From CAIOYC01 sp965277345 (GTDB lineage Bacteria > Pseudomonadota > Alphaproteobacteria > Caulobacterales > Caulobacteraceae), in NCBI GenBank assembly GCA_965277345.1, contig CBDICI010000002.1, forward strand, positions 186,001 to 250,000: a stretch of DNA of 64,000 bases, read 5' to 3'. Position numbers and translations under genes: made by a program. The notes beneath the pieces were generated by a model. That model made no database searches, was not told the DNA's origin, and saw only the letters and a program-made list of their open reading frames with translations. Below, one piece after another: positions 18,930-28,310 of the stretch. Every line of letters begins with the position of its first letter. Within the stretch, counting starts at the first letter, position 1.

Positions 18930-19688
18930 ATGACCAAGGCTATCGGACCGCTGCATGGATCGCCGCGGGACGGCGGGAAACGCCGCGCCGCCGGTTCTTC
19001 CGCGGCGCAGGTTTCCGATCGGCTGCGCGATCAAATCCAGCGGGGCGAACTTGGCCCAGGCGAGCGGCTGCGCGAAGCGCCTCTGTGCGAGGTGTTCCAG
19101 GTCGGCCGTTCGATCGTGCGCCGCGCGCTGCGTAATCTCGCGGAGGACGGCCTCGTGGTCCTGGAGGAGAATCGCGGGGCCAGCGTCGCCGTCACCACGC
19201 TTCAGGAGGTGTTCGACCTGTTCGAGCTTCGCGCTGGTCTATACGGGGTCGCGGCGCGCTTCACCTGCATTCGCGGTTCGTCGGCTCTGCTGTCCGAGGT
19301 GCTGACGATGATCGACGCCCTGCTCCACGCGGCCGAGGCCGGAACGGCGCCGGAGGAGTTGATCCGACGGAGCGAGGCGATCTTCAGCCGGATGGCGGGA
19401 ACCGCCAGCATCGACGCGCAGAAGATGATCGCGGCGGTGCGGCGCAAGACACGATGGCACTATTCCTACGTCGGGCTGGCCGAGAGCCCCGGCGGCGTTG
19501 GCCCGTTCGATCACTGGCGGGCCGTTCGCGCGGCCCTGGCTATGCGAGACGCCGCCCGCGCCGGCGAAGGGGCGCGCAACATCCTCTACTTCATGCAGAA
19601 CGAGGTCAGCCGGCTGATGCTGTCCCGCGGCCTTGGGATGCAGGCGCCGGTGGGCGCCGCGCCACGGCGGCAGGCGGGCGCCCGTTGA
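18930..19688 (+). CDS. GntR family regulator, FadR (FCD) subfamily
   Basis: The 252-residue protein has an N-terminal winged helix (QVSDRLRDQIQRGELGPGER followed by LREAPLCEVFQVGRSIVRRA, about residues 25-95) and a C-terminal helical FCD effector domain (VFDLFELRAGLYGVAARF onwards). Such regulators usually repress catabolic operons and release DNA when bound to a carboxylic acid. I start at ATG 18930, with GAGGGAGAAGG upstream; earlier in-frame ATGs would reach into the operator region. It is divergent from the TonB receptor and followed, 38 bases on, by the serine hydrolase. Confidence 0.9.
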   Translation: MTKAIGPLHGSPRDGGKRRAAGSSAAQVSDRLRDQIQRGELGPGERLREAPLCEVFQVGRSIVRRALRNLAEDGLVVLEENRGASVAVTTLQEVFDLFELRAGLYGVAARFTCIRGSSALLSEVLTMIDALLHAAEAGTAPEELIRRSEAIFSRMAGTASIDAQKMIAAVRRKTRWHYSYVGLAESPGGVGPFDHWRAVRAALAMRDAARAGEGARNILYFMQNEVSRLMLSRGLGMQAPVGAAPRRQAGAR

Positions 19689-19726
19689 AAGCCGATAGGC
19701 CAAGAACCATTGTACGGAGGCTATCC

Positions 19727-20779
19727 ATGATGGACCAACCCTCACGCCGAGCGGCCCTGAGCGCCGCGGCCGCGGCCGGGCTGCTGGGCGCGTGGTCATC
19801 CAGCCGGGCCGGACCCGGCGCCGACGACGCCGCGATGGAGGACGTGCTCGCCTATGTGGAAAGCCAGGCCACCACGGGCTTTCTGATCGTTCAGGACCGC
19901 AAGACCCTTGTGGAGAAGAACTGGCCCCTGCCCGCCGACGCCGCGGCGTTCCGGGCCAGCGCCACCTATGGGACAACGCCCGACGGCGCCCTCCTGGAAG
20001 ACGTCGCGTCGCAACAGAAAAGCTTCGTCTCGGTGCTGGTGGGCGTGGCGACCGACAAGAATTTGATCGACGTGGCCGAGCCGGTCTCGACCTATATCGG
20101 CCCCGGCTGGTCCAAGGCTTCTCCCGCGCAGGAGGGCCGCGTCCGGGTTACCGATCTGCTTACCATGAGTTCCGGCCTGACCACCGAGTTTGCCTATGCC
20201 GCCCCGCCCGGCACGGTCTTTCTCTACAACACCCCGGTCTATGCGGTGACCAAGCGTATCGTCGCTTCCGCCGCCAGGCAGTCGCTGGAGACCCTCACCC
20301 GCGACTGGCTGACCGCGCCGCTCGGCATGGCCGACACATCCTGGCGCAAACGGCCGGCGGCGATGGCCGACGTGGGCAATCCCACCGGGCTGGTCACCAG
20401 CCCGCGGGATACCGCCCGTTTTGGCCAGATGGTGCTGGACGGCGGCAGGACGCCCGACGGGCGACGCGTGGTCTCCCAAGCGAGTCTTGCGGCCATGTTC
20501 ACCCGCTCCGCCACCAACCCGGCCTATGGCCGCCTGTGGTGGCTGAACGGCAGCCCTTATACGATCAAGCCCTTGGCCAACCGGATCGACGGCCCCCTGA
20601 TTCCCGCGGCGCCGGCCGATCTGGTGGCGGCCCTCGGGGCGCTCGACCGCAAGCTCTATGTCATCCCGAGCCGCAGGCTCATCGTCGTGCGCATGGGCCG
20701 CACGGCGCCGGACAAGGGCTTCGACCAACAACTGTGGCTCCGCCTCGCCGCGGTGCTCGGCTCGGCGCCGTCAGCCTAG
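19727..20779 (+). CDS. Exported serine hydrolase of the beta-lactamase/NylB family
   Basis: The 350-residue protein starts MMDQPSRRAALSAAAAAGLL, a likely twin-arginine signal, after GGAGG. The PF00144 fold is recognisable by the nucleophile motif SQQK (Ser95, Lys98), the second motif around LYNTPVY, GLVTSPRDTARFGQMVLDGG and the C-terminal strand with YVIPSRRLIVVRMG. The layout resembles 6-aminohexanoate-dimer hydrolase (NylB) and EstB esterases more than true class C beta-lactamases, so amide or ester cleavage in the periplasm is the best guess. It lies downstream of gntR and probably belongs to the same regulon as the TonB receptor. Confidence 0.85.
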   Translation: MMDQPSRRAALSAAAAAGLLGAWSSSRAGPGADDAAMEDVLAYVESQATTGFLIVQDRKTLVEKNWPLPADAAAFRASATYGTTPDGALLEDVASQQKSFVSVLVGVATDKNLIDVAEPVSTYIGPGWSKASPAQEGRVRVTDLLTMSSGLTTEFAYAAPPGTVFLYNTPVYAVTKRIVASAARQSLETLTRDWLTAPLGMADTSWRKRPAAMADVGNPTGLVTSPRDTARFGQMVLDGGRTPDGRRVVSQASLAAMFTRSATNPAYGRLWWLNGSPYTIKPLANRIDGPLIPAAPADLVAALGALDRKLYVIPSRRLIVVRMGRTAPDKGFDQQLWLRLAAVLGSAPSA

Positions 20780-20826
20780 GGCCTCCACTCAAGGGTGGCG
20801 AAGACGGCCATGGCTGTCCAGTTGCT

Positions 20827-20927
20827 TAGACCCTGATCGGTTCATCTTGAACCGTGAATCAGGGTCTACACTTTGAGTTTAGAGCATGATCCACGTTCGG
20901 ATGATTCCATCCGAAACGATCAGGCTC
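20827..20927. repeat. Family A double-hairpin intergenic repeat, copy 2
   Basis: TAGACCCTGATCGGTTCATC and its inverse form the first hairpin; GATCCACGTTCGGATG and CATCCGAAACGATC form the second. The order and spacing match the copies at 2157 and 61988. It separates the serine hydrolase from the broken porin gene. Confidence 0.88.
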
Positions 20928-21006
20928 CAGGGTCGACCGGGAAACCGTTCGCCCGCCGTCTTGCGCCGCGTTATCGGCTGTTCGGGCATTCCCCTTTTGA
21001 CAGGCC

Positions 21007-21602
21007 CTAGAACGCGATCTGCGAGCGCGCGGCCACGACCTTGTATCTTTGTCCGATCTCGGCGCCGGCGGGGGTGAGGAAGGTGGCGGCGTTGGGGGAA
21101 AGCCGATCCACCTCCACGGCCTGGAATTGCAGCATGACGCGGACGACCGGGTTCAGATACCAGTTGACCCCGGCGCTGAAGATCTGCTGGTCCCCGCCGC
21201 GTACGGCATCGACGACGGGCGCCGCGCCGGGCGCGCCCTGGTGATAGTTCAGGTCGATGTCCGAATAGCGCAGATGATCGAAGCGCTGGCGGCGGACGTA
21301 GGCGTCGTCGGACCAAAGTCCGTGTCGCGGTTGGGTCGCTTCGCATCGATCTCGGCCACCGGCGCGCCCGGCGCCCGCGCGGTGGCGGCCGAGGTCGGCC
21401 CGTTGACCGAGCCCGTCGCCGCTGCCCGTTCCGCCTTGAGGCTCGCAAGCTGCGCCTGAAGATCCTGCAGGGCCGCTTCCAGCTTCGCTATTCTTGCATC
21501 GGCTTCGGCGGGGTTGGCCGGTTCCGCCCGGGCGCCGGACGCCGTCATGCTGACAAGGGCGGTGGCGGCGCCGGCGATCCGGCCAAGGCGAATGTGGCGC
21601 AT
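21007..21602 (-). pseudogene. Remnant of an OprP/OprO-type phosphate-selective porin
   Basis: The N-terminal part, in one frame from ATG 21602, has a signal peptide (MRHIRLGRIAGAATALVSM) and the short coiled coil that opens OprP/O porins (ARIAKLEAALQDLQAQLASL). The C-terminal part, in another frame, has the last barrel strands (FDHLRYSDIDLNYHQG, GVNWYLNPVVRVMLQFQAVE) and the typical ending GAEIGQRYKVVAARSQIAF. Full-length relatives have roughly 400-500 residues; here fewer than 200 codons remain and the two ends are joined out of frame near 21320. This is a large internal deletion plus a frameshift. The gene should not make a porin. Confidence 0.8.
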
Positions 21603-21790
21603 CCCGCCCCCCTCTTCCGCACACCGACAATGCCTCAAGGTCTTCGATCATGGGGCATTCGCAAAGTGAGTTCCAATCGCCGGCCCAATAGGTTCTCTAT
21701 AGGGTCGGCCCCAGGCCGACGACACCGGCTGACTATTTTTGCCGGCAAAGAGACGTCGATAGCGCGCCGTCGATGCGAGAAAGGGTTGCC

Positions 21791-22471
21791 GTGCACAGCG
21801 TTCTGGTCATCGAAGACGACGACGTCACCGCCCAGGAGATCGTCACCGAACTGACCGCGCACGGGTTCGAGGTGCAGCGCGTGGCGGACGGGCGCGAGGG
21901 CCTGCTGCGGGCCGCCAGCGGCGCCTTCGACGCCATCACGCTGGACCGGATGCTGCCCGGCATGGACGGGCTGGCGGTGATCTCCGTGCTGCGCGGCGCG
22001 GGGGTGGAGACGCCGGTCCTGATGATCAGCGCCCTGTCGGACGTGGACGAGCGGGTGAAGGGCCTGCGCGCCGGCGGCGATGACTACCTGACCAAGCCGT
22101 TCGCCTCGGAAGAGATGGCGGCGCGACTCGAAGTGCTGCTCCGCCGTCGGAGCGCCGCGCCCGACCCGGTGGTGCGCCTCGGCGAGCTCGACGTGGATAC
22201 GGCCAGGCATGTGGCGCGCCATCGCGGTGTCGATCTGGGCCTGATGCCGACGGAGTTCAAGCTGTTGGAATACATGGTGCGCAACCCGGCGCAGATCCTG
22301 ACCCGCACCATGATCTTCGAAGCCGTGTGGGGCTATCACTACGACCCCGGCACCAACCTGATCGACGTCCATATCGCGCGGCTGCGACGCAAGCTCGAGG
22401 GGGCGGGTGCGCGGGCGAACGCGATCCAGACCATCCGGGGTTCAGGCTACCGGTTCGATGCAGCTGCCTGA
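21791..22471 (+). CDS. OmpR-family response regulator
   Basis: The 226-residue protein has a receiver domain (acidic pocket IEDDD, phospho-acceptor Asp52 in TLDRMLPGMDG, conserved Lys in YLTKPF) and a winged-helix DNA-binding domain ending NLIDVHIARLRRKL and IRGSGYRF. GTG 21791 is preferred because AAGGG stands five bases before it; ATG 21773 is in frame but lacks a site. The kinase gene overlaps the end by 14 bases. With the RND efflux operon directly downstream, the pair probably controls that operon. Confidence 0.94.
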   Translation: MHSVLVIEDDDVTAQEIVTELTAHGFEVQRVADGREGLLRAASGAFDAITLDRMLPGMDGLAVISVLRGAGVETPVLMISALSDVDERVKGLRAGGDDYLTKPFASEEMAARLEVLLRRRSAAPDPVVRLGELDVDTARHVARHRGVDLGLMPTEFKLLEYMVRNPAQILTRTMIFEAVWGYHYDPGTNLIDVHIARLRRKLEGAGARANAIQTIRGSGYRFDAAA

Positions 22472-23816
22472 CCTCTGGCGCACCACGGTCTTTCGCCTGA
22501 CCCTGCTCTACGGCGCGGTGTTCGTGGTCGGCGCCGCGGCCCTGCTGGCGCTGGTCTACGCCCAGACCGCCGGTCTTTTGTCGCACAATGTGGACCGCGC
22601 CATCGACGCCGGCATCGCCGACCTGCAGCGCGCCGACGCCGAGCATTTGCCACAGCGCATCCAGGCCGGCGTGGCGGGGGATGTGCGCCGGCTGAACTAT
22701 TACGGTCTCTATTCGAGAGACGGGGTGTTCATTACCGGCAACGTCCCGCACCTGCCGCCGTCGGCGCTGCCGGATGGACCGGCGCGCGACCTCGGCGGTG
22801 GTTCGCAGCCCGACATCAGGGCGCGGGCGGTGACCTTGCCCTGGGGCGAGGTGCTGCTGGTGGGCCGCGACATCTCCCAGCTCACCGGCCTGCGCGCCAT
22901 CTTGCTGCAGGCCATGCTGATCTCCGGCTCGCTGGTGGTGGTGCTCGGCCTGGTGCTGGGTTCGGCGTTGAGCGTGCGGCCGCTGCGCCGTCTGCAGGCG
23001 TTGCAGTCCACCAGCCAACGCATCACCCACGGCGACCTCTCCGCCCGCCTGCCGGTGAGCGGCGCGCGGGACGAACTCGACCTCCTCGCCGGCATCGTCA
23101 ACGGCATGATCGCCGAGATCGAGCGGTTGCTGGAGGATGCGCGAAGCGTCGGCGACACCCTGGCGCACGACCTTCGCACGCCGCTGACCCGGCTGCGCGC
23201 GCTGCTCTACCGGGTGCAGGAAGAGGCGCCGGAGGCCAGCCGGCCCATGGTGGAGCGTGCGTTGGCGGAGACCGACAGCGTCCTGGCCCGCTTCCGCGCC
23301 CTGCTCCGCATCGCCGAGATCGAGCGGCAGGCGAGGCGGTCGGGATTTCGCACCGTCGATCTGGGCGCCCTGGTCCGTCAGGCGGCGGAGCTGTACGAGC
23401 CCCTGGCCGAGGCGGCGGGCGTGACGCTGGCCATGCAGGTGGAGGCGGTCCCCTTCATCGAAGCGGACCCGGAACTGCTGTTCGAGGCCTTGAGCAACCT
23501 GATCGACAACGCCATCAAATTCACCCCCGCTGGCGGTCGGGTCGGCGTTCACCTGCGCATCGCGCCGGAGGGACCCCTCGTTGAGGTGATCGACGATGGT
23601 CCCGGCATCGCCCCGGAGGAACGCGACATGGTGCTGAACCGCTTTCACCGCGGCGCCAACGCCTCGGCTGTGCCGGGGTCGGGCCTTGGCCTCGCCATCG
23701 TCGCCGCGGTGACGCGGCTGCACGGTTTCGGCCTGACCATCGGTGATGCGGAGCCGGGATTCAAGGTCACGCTGACGTGCCGGGACGACGCCCCGGCGGC
23801 GGCCGTCCCGAGATGA
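22458..23816 (+). CDS. Membrane sensor histidine kinase
   Basis: The 452-residue kinase has two membrane spans (about residues 12-36 and 150-172) around a periplasmic sensor of about 110 residues, then HAMP (RPLRRLQALQSTSQRI), a dimerisation helix with His237 in TLAHDLRTPLTRL, and the ATPase domain (N box LSNLIDNAIKFTP, G1 VIDDGPGI, G2 GSGLGLAIV). The start ATG lies inside the response-regulator gene, indicating coupled translation. The sensor domain gives no clue to the signal. Confidence 0.94.
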   Translation: MQLPDLWRTTVFRLTLLYGAVFVVGAAALLALVYAQTAGLLSHNVDRAIDAGIADLQRADAEHLPQRIQAGVAGDVRRLNYYGLYSRDGVFITGNVPHLPPSALPDGPARDLGGGSQPDIRARAVTLPWGEVLLVGRDISQLTGLRAILLQAMLISGSLVVVLGLVLGSALSVRPLRRLQALQSTSQRITHGDLSARLPVSGARDELDLLAGIVNGMIAEIERLLEDARSVGDTLAHDLRTPLTRLRALLYRVQEEAPEASRPMVERALAETDSVLARFRALLRIAEIERQARRSGFRTVDLGALVRQAAELYEPLAEAAGVTLAMQVEAVPFIEADPELLFEALSNLIDNAIKFTPAGGRVGVHLRIAPEGPLVEVIDDGPGIAPEERDMVLNRFHRGANASAVPGSGLGLAIVAAVTRLHGFGLTIGDAEPGFKVTLTCRDDAPAAAVPR

Positions 23817-23908
23817 AAATCATTTCATCTTGGGGACAAGACGGCTTCATCCGTCTCCACCGATAAGCCGCCCCCGAGGCGCCCGGCCGCGCCTGTGGGA
23901 ACGCCGCC

Positions 23909-26900
23909 ATGCTCGCCGTCGTCAAGCTCGCCCTGACACGCCCGTACACCTTCATCGTGCTGGCCATACTGATCGTGATCATGGGGCCGCTGGCGGCGCT
24001 GAAGACGCCCACCGACATCTTCCCGGACATCCGCATCCCGGTGATCGCGGTGGTGTGGACCTATCGCGGGCTGCCGCCGGACGACATGGCCGGGCGGGTG
24101 ATCTATTACTACGAACGCCAGCTCTCCACCGCCGTGAATGACATCGACCATGTGGAGAGCCAGTCGCTGAACGGCATCGGCATCGTGAAGATCTTCTTCC
24201 GGCCCGGCGTCGATATCCGCACCGCCACCGCCCAGGTCACCTCCGTCTCGCAGACGGTGCTGAAGCAGATGCCGCCCGGCATCACCCCGCCGCTGATCCT
24301 TAACTACAACGCCTCCACCGTGCCGATCCTGCAGCTGGCCCTGTCGAGTCCGGTGCTGAGCGAGCAGAAGATCTTCGACCTCGGCCAGAACTTCATCCGC
24401 CCGGCCCTGGCCACGGTGCAGGGCACCGCCATCCCGTCGCCCTATGGCGGCAAGGAGCGGCAGATCCAGATCGACCTCGATCCCCAGGCGCTGGCGGCCA
24501 AGGGGCTATCGGCGGAGGACGTCTCCACCGCCATCGCCGCGCAGAACCAGATCGTGCCGGCCGGCTCCACCAAGATCGGCAGCTATGAATACAACATCAA
24601 GCTCAACGACAGCCCCGCGGCGGTGGAGTCGCTGAACGACCTGCCGATCAAGACCGTCAACGGCGCGACCCTCTATATCCGTGACGTGGCCCACGTGCGC
24701 GACGGCTCGCCGCCGCAGCGCAATGTGGTGCGGGTGGACGGGCGGCGGGCGGTCTTGATGACGGTGCTGAAGTCGGGCTCAGCCTCGACCCTGTCCATCG
24801 TCGATGGGGTGAAGGCGCTGCTGCCGCGGCTGAAGGAGACGCTGCCACCATCACTGCAGGTCAAGCCGATCGGCGACCAGTCGCTGTTCGTGAAGGCGGC
24901 GGTGGAGGGCGTGGTGCGCGAAGGGATCATCGCCGCCGCCCTGACCGCGGCGATGATCCTGATCTTCCTCGGCAGCTGGCGTTCCACCGTCATCATCGCC
25001 CTGTCGATCCCGCTGGCCATCCTGGCCTCGCTGGCGGCGCTATCGGCGATGGGGCAGACGCTCAACATCATGACGCTGGGCGGGCTGGCGCTGGCGGTGG
25101 GCATCCTGGTGGACGACGCCACGGTGACCATCGAGAACATCAACTACCACCTGGAAAACGGCAAGAAGGTGCGCGACGCCATCCTGGATGGGGCGCAGCA
25201 GATCGTCGGGCCGGCCTTCGTCTCCCTGCTCTGCATCTGCATCGCCTTCGTGCCGATGTTCTTCCTCGGCGGCATCGCCGGTTTTCTGTTCGCGCCGATG
25301 GCCGAGGCGGTGGTGTTCGCCATGATCGCGTCGTTCGTGCTGTCGCGGACGCTGGTGCCGACGCTGGCCAACTACCTGCTGCGCGACCACGCCGCCGCGC
25401 ACACGGTGGAGGCCATGACCACCCACGACGCGGAGGCCGGTCGCCGCCATCCCTCGCGCAACCCGCTGGTGCGGTTCCAGCACGGATTCGAGCAGCGCTT
25501 CGAGGCGGTCCGCGCCGGATATCGGGGTCTGCTGATCCTCGCCATCGCTAGGCGTCCGGTGTTTCTGATCGGCTTCATGGTGGTGGTGCTCGCCTCCTTC
25601 GCCCTGGCGCCGTTCCTTGGACGCAACTTCTTCCCGACGGTGGACGCCGGCACGATCAGCCTGCACGTCCGCGCCCCGGTCGGCACCCGGATCGAGGAGA
25701 CCGCCGCGCTGTTCGATCATATCGAGACGCGCATCCGCCAGGTGGTCCCGCCGAGCGAACTCGACTCCATCGTCGACAATATCGGCCTGCCGGTTTCCGG
25801 CACCAACCGCGCCTATTCCAATACCGGCGGGGTGGGTCCCCAGGACGGCGACATCACCGTCACCCTGACCAAGGCCCACCATCCCACCGCGGCTTACGTG
25901 AAGGCGCTTCGGGCGACCCTGCCCGCTTCCTTCCCGGGATCGACCTTCTCGTTCCTGCCCGCCGACATCATCAGCCAGATCCTCAACTTCGGCGCGCCCG
26001 CCCCCATCGACGTGCAGGTGGCGGGACCCAGCGCCTCACAGAACGAAGCCTTCGCCGAAGCCCTGCTGCACAAGCTGCGCGCCATTCCGGGCATCGCCGA
26101 CGTGCGCCTGCAGCAGTCCAGCCACTATCCCGAGTTCGCGGTGGACGTGGATCGCACCCGGGCCGACCAGCTCGGCGTCACCGAGCGCAACGTCACCAAC
26201 AGCCTGGCCGCCAACCTGGCCGGCACCTTCCAGACCGCCCCGGCCTTCTGGCTGAACCCGAGGAACGGCGTGTCCTACCCCATCGTGGCGCAGACGCCGC
26301 AGTATCGGCTCGACACCCTGTCATCGATGGAGAACATCCCGGTCACCGGCAGTCGTCCGGGCGAGTCGCAGGTGCTGGGCGGCCTCTCCACCTTCCGTCG
26401 CCAGACGTCGGACGCGGTGGTGAGCCACTACGCCATCCAGCCGGCCTTCGACATCTACGCCACCACCCAGGGCCGCGACCTCGGCGCGGTGGCCGGCGAT
26501 ATCCAGAGGGTGCTGAAGGCCGCCGAGAAGGATCGCCCGGCGGGCGCTACCGTCGCCCTGCGCGGCCAGGTGGAGACGATGAACTCGGCCTTTTCGGGCC
26601 TGTTCTTCGGCCTCGCCGGCGCCATCGTGCTGATCTACCTGCTGATCGTGGTCAATTTCCAGAGCTGGACCGACCCGTTCGTCATCATCACCGCCCTGCC
26701 CGCCGCCCTGGCCGGCATCGTCTGGATGCTGTTCGCCACCGGCACGACCCTCAGCGTGCCCGCCCTTACCGGCGCCATCATGTGCATGGGTGTAGCCACG
26801 GCGAACAGCGTGCTGGTGGTGAGCTTCGCGCGCGAGCAACTGACCCTCACCGGCGATGCGACCCGCGCCGCCATCGAGGCCGGCTTCACGCGCTTTCGTC

Positions 26901-27133
26901 CGGTGCTGATGACCGCCCTGGCCATGATCATCGGCATGGCGCCCATGGCGCTCGGTCTCGGCGAGGGCGGCGAGCAGAATGCGCCGCTGGGCCGCGCCGT
27001 GATCGGCGGGCTTGTGTTCGCCACCATCGCCACCCTGTTCTTCGTGCCGGCCGTGTTCAGCCTGGCGCACCGCAAGAGCGCCGCCCCCGCGGCCGACCCA
27101 TCCCGCTCCGGAGAGCCCGCCTATGGCTATTGA
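23909..27133 (+). CDS. RND efflux pump inner-membrane permease (AcrB-like)
   Basis: The 1074-residue permease has the RND plan: an N-terminal span (TFIVLAILIVIMG), a large periplasmic porter loop, five spans, a second porter loop and C-terminal spans. TM4 keeps the proton-relay aspartates in GILVDDATVTIEN. In TM10 the lysine of AcrB (GLSAKNAIL) is replaced in GVATANSVLVVSFAR. The porter region starts PTDIFPDIRIPVIAVVW, as in multidrug rather than metal pumps, but the substrate is unknown. The last 11 bases overlap the membrane-fusion gene. It follows the kinase by about 90 bases. Confidence 0.93.
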   Translation: MLAVVKLALTRPYTFIVLAILIVIMGPLAALKTPTDIFPDIRIPVIAVVWTYRGLPPDDMAGRVIYYYERQLSTAVNDIDHVESQSLNGIGIVKIFFRPGVDIRTATAQVTSVSQTVLKQMPPGITPPLILNYNASTVPILQLALSSPVLSEQKIFDLGQNFIRPALATVQGTAIPSPYGGKERQIQIDLDPQALAAKGLSAEDVSTAIAAQNQIVPAGSTKIGSYEYNIKLNDSPAAVESLNDLPIKTVNGATLYIRDVAHVRDGSPPQRNVVRVDGRRAVLMTVLKSGSASTLSIVDGVKALLPRLKETLPPSLQVKPIGDQSLFVKAAVEGVVREGIIAAALTAAMILIFLGSWRSTVIIALSIPLAILASLAALSAMGQTLNIMTLGGLALAVGILVDDATVTIENINYHLENGKKVRDAILDGAQQIVGPAFVSLLCICIAFVPMFFLGGIAGFLFAPMAEAVVFAMIASFVLSRTLVPTLANYLLRDHAAAHTVEAMTTHDAEAGRRHPSRNPLVRFQHGFEQRFEAVRAGYRGLLILAIARRPVFLIGFMVVVLASFALAPFLGRNFFPTVDAGTISLHVRAPVGTRIEETAALFDHIETRIRQVVPPSELDSIVDNIGLPVSGTNRAYSNTGGVGPQDGDITVTLTKAHHPTAAYVKALRATLPASFPGSTFSFLPADIISQILNFGAPAPIDVQVAGPSASQNEAFAEALLHKLRAIPGIADVRLQQSSHYPEFAVDVDRTRADQLGVTERNVTNSLAANLAGTFQTAPAFWLNPRNGVSYPIVAQTPQYRLDTLSSMENIPVTGSRPGESQVLGGLSTFRRQTSDAVVSHYAIQPAFDIYATTQGRDLGAVAGDIQRVLKAAEKDRPAGATVALRGQVETMNSAFSGLFFGLAGAIVLIYLLIVVNFQSWTDPFVIITALPAALAGIVWMLFATGTTLSVPALTGAIMCMGVATANSVLVVSFAREQLTLTGDATRAAIEAGFTRFRPVLMTALAMIIGMAPMALGLGEGGEQNAPLGRAVIGGLVFATIATLFFVPAVFSLAHRKSAAPAADPSRSGEPAYGY

Positions 27134-28310
27134 GACGCGCCCGCCGACCGGTGCGCCCGCGCCCGGTCACCTGAAATGGGTCGGCCTCGGCGCCCTTGGC
27201 GTCGCCGCCGGGGTGGTGGTCGCCGGCGTCCTCGGCCGCGCCCATGCGGAGCGCGACGTGAAGGGCTGGACGGAGGCGCAGGCCATCCCCACCGTCGCCT
27301 ATGTGACCCCCACCGGCGCCGCGGCCGGCGGGGCGCTGTCGCTGCCGGGCACGCTGCAGGCGCTGAACGAGGCGCAGCTGTTCGCCCGCGTGCCGGGCTA
27401 TGTGCACGCCTGGTACAAGGACATCGGCGCGCACGTGAAGAAGGGCGAGGCGCTGGCGCTGATCGATACGCCCGAGCTCGACCAGCAGATCGCCCAGGCC
27501 CGCGCCGATCTCGCCAACGCCACCGCCGCCCGCGCCCTGTCGCAGACCACCGCCGCGCGCTGGAGCCAGCTCCTGGCCGCTGACGCCGTATCCAAACAGG
27601 AAGCCGAGGAGAAGACCGGGGACCTGGCGGCCAAGACCGCGCTGGTCGCGGCCTCCCGCGCCAATCTGGATCGCCTGCTGGCGCAGAAGAACTTCGCCCG
27701 TATCACCGCGCCCTTCGATGGGGTGGTGACGGGCCGCACCGCCGAGATCGGGGCCCTGGCCAATGCCGGAACAGGGGGGGCGCCCCTGTTCACCGTCGCG
27801 GATATCAGCCGCATCCGCGCCTATGTCCGCGTGCCGCAGTCCTATTCGGCGGCGATCCGGCCCGGCCTGCAGGTGCAGCTCACCCTGCCGGAATATCCGG
27901 GGCGCAGCTTCCCGGCGGCGCTCGACTCCACCTCCAACGCCATCAGCCAGCAGTCGGGCACCCTGCTGGTGGAGCTGGTCGCCGCCAATCCGGGCGGGGC
28001 GCTCAAGCCCGGCGCCTTCGCCCAGGCCAGCTTCGCCCTGCCCAAGGGGGCCAGCGCCGCACAGGGCCTGCCGGCCAGCACCCTGATCTTCCGCGCCAAA
28101 GGCCTGCAGGTGGCGACCGTGGGGGCCAACAACCACATCCACATGAAGCCGGTCGTCATCGCCGAGGATCTCGGCCCCACGGTGGAGATCGCCTCCGCCC
28201 TGGCGCCCACCGACCGTGTGGTGGACAATCCGCCGGACTCGCTGGCCGAAGGCGATCTCGTCCGCATCGCCGGCGCGCAGCAGACGGGAGCCCAGCGTGC
28301 GGCGCGCTAG
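27123..28310 (+). CDS. RND periplasmic adaptor (membrane-fusion protein)
   Basis: The 395-residue adaptor has an N-terminal membrane anchor (WVGLGALGVAAGVVVAGVLG), a lipoyl half-motif (FARVPGYVHAWYKDIGAHVK), a helical hairpin rich in Ala and Lys (residues about 130-215), the second lipoyl half (ITAPFDGVVTGRTAEIGALA) and beta-barrel/membrane-proximal domains. It bridges the RND permease and the outer-membrane channel. ATG 27123 lies within the end of the permease gene, and the outer-membrane gene starts inside its 3' end, so all three are translationally linked. Confidence 0.93.
   Translation: MAIETRPPTGAPAPGHLKWVGLGALGVAAGVVVAGVLGRAHAERDVKGWTEAQAIPTVAYVTPTGAAAGGALSLPGTLQALNEAQLFARVPGYVHAWYKDIGAHVKKGEALALIDTPELDQQIAQARADLANATAARALSQTTAARWSQLLAADAVSKQEAEEKTGDLAAKTALVAASRANLDRLLAQKNFARITAPFDGVVTGRTAEIGALANAGTGGAPLFTVADISRIRAYVRVPQSYSAAIRPGLQVQLTLPEYPGRSFPAALDSTSNAISQQSGTLLVELVAANPGGALKPGAFAQASFALPKGASAAQGLPASTLIFRAKGLQVATVGANNHIHMKPVVIAEDLGPTVEIASALAPTDRVVDNPPDSLAEGDLVRIAGAQQTGAQRAAR

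Noticed and set aside
19727..20779. The serine hydrolase as a true class C beta-lactamase resistance gene
   Set aside because: The SxxK motif is present, but the class C YxN and KTG elements are not typical, and the gene context is a catabolic-type locus.
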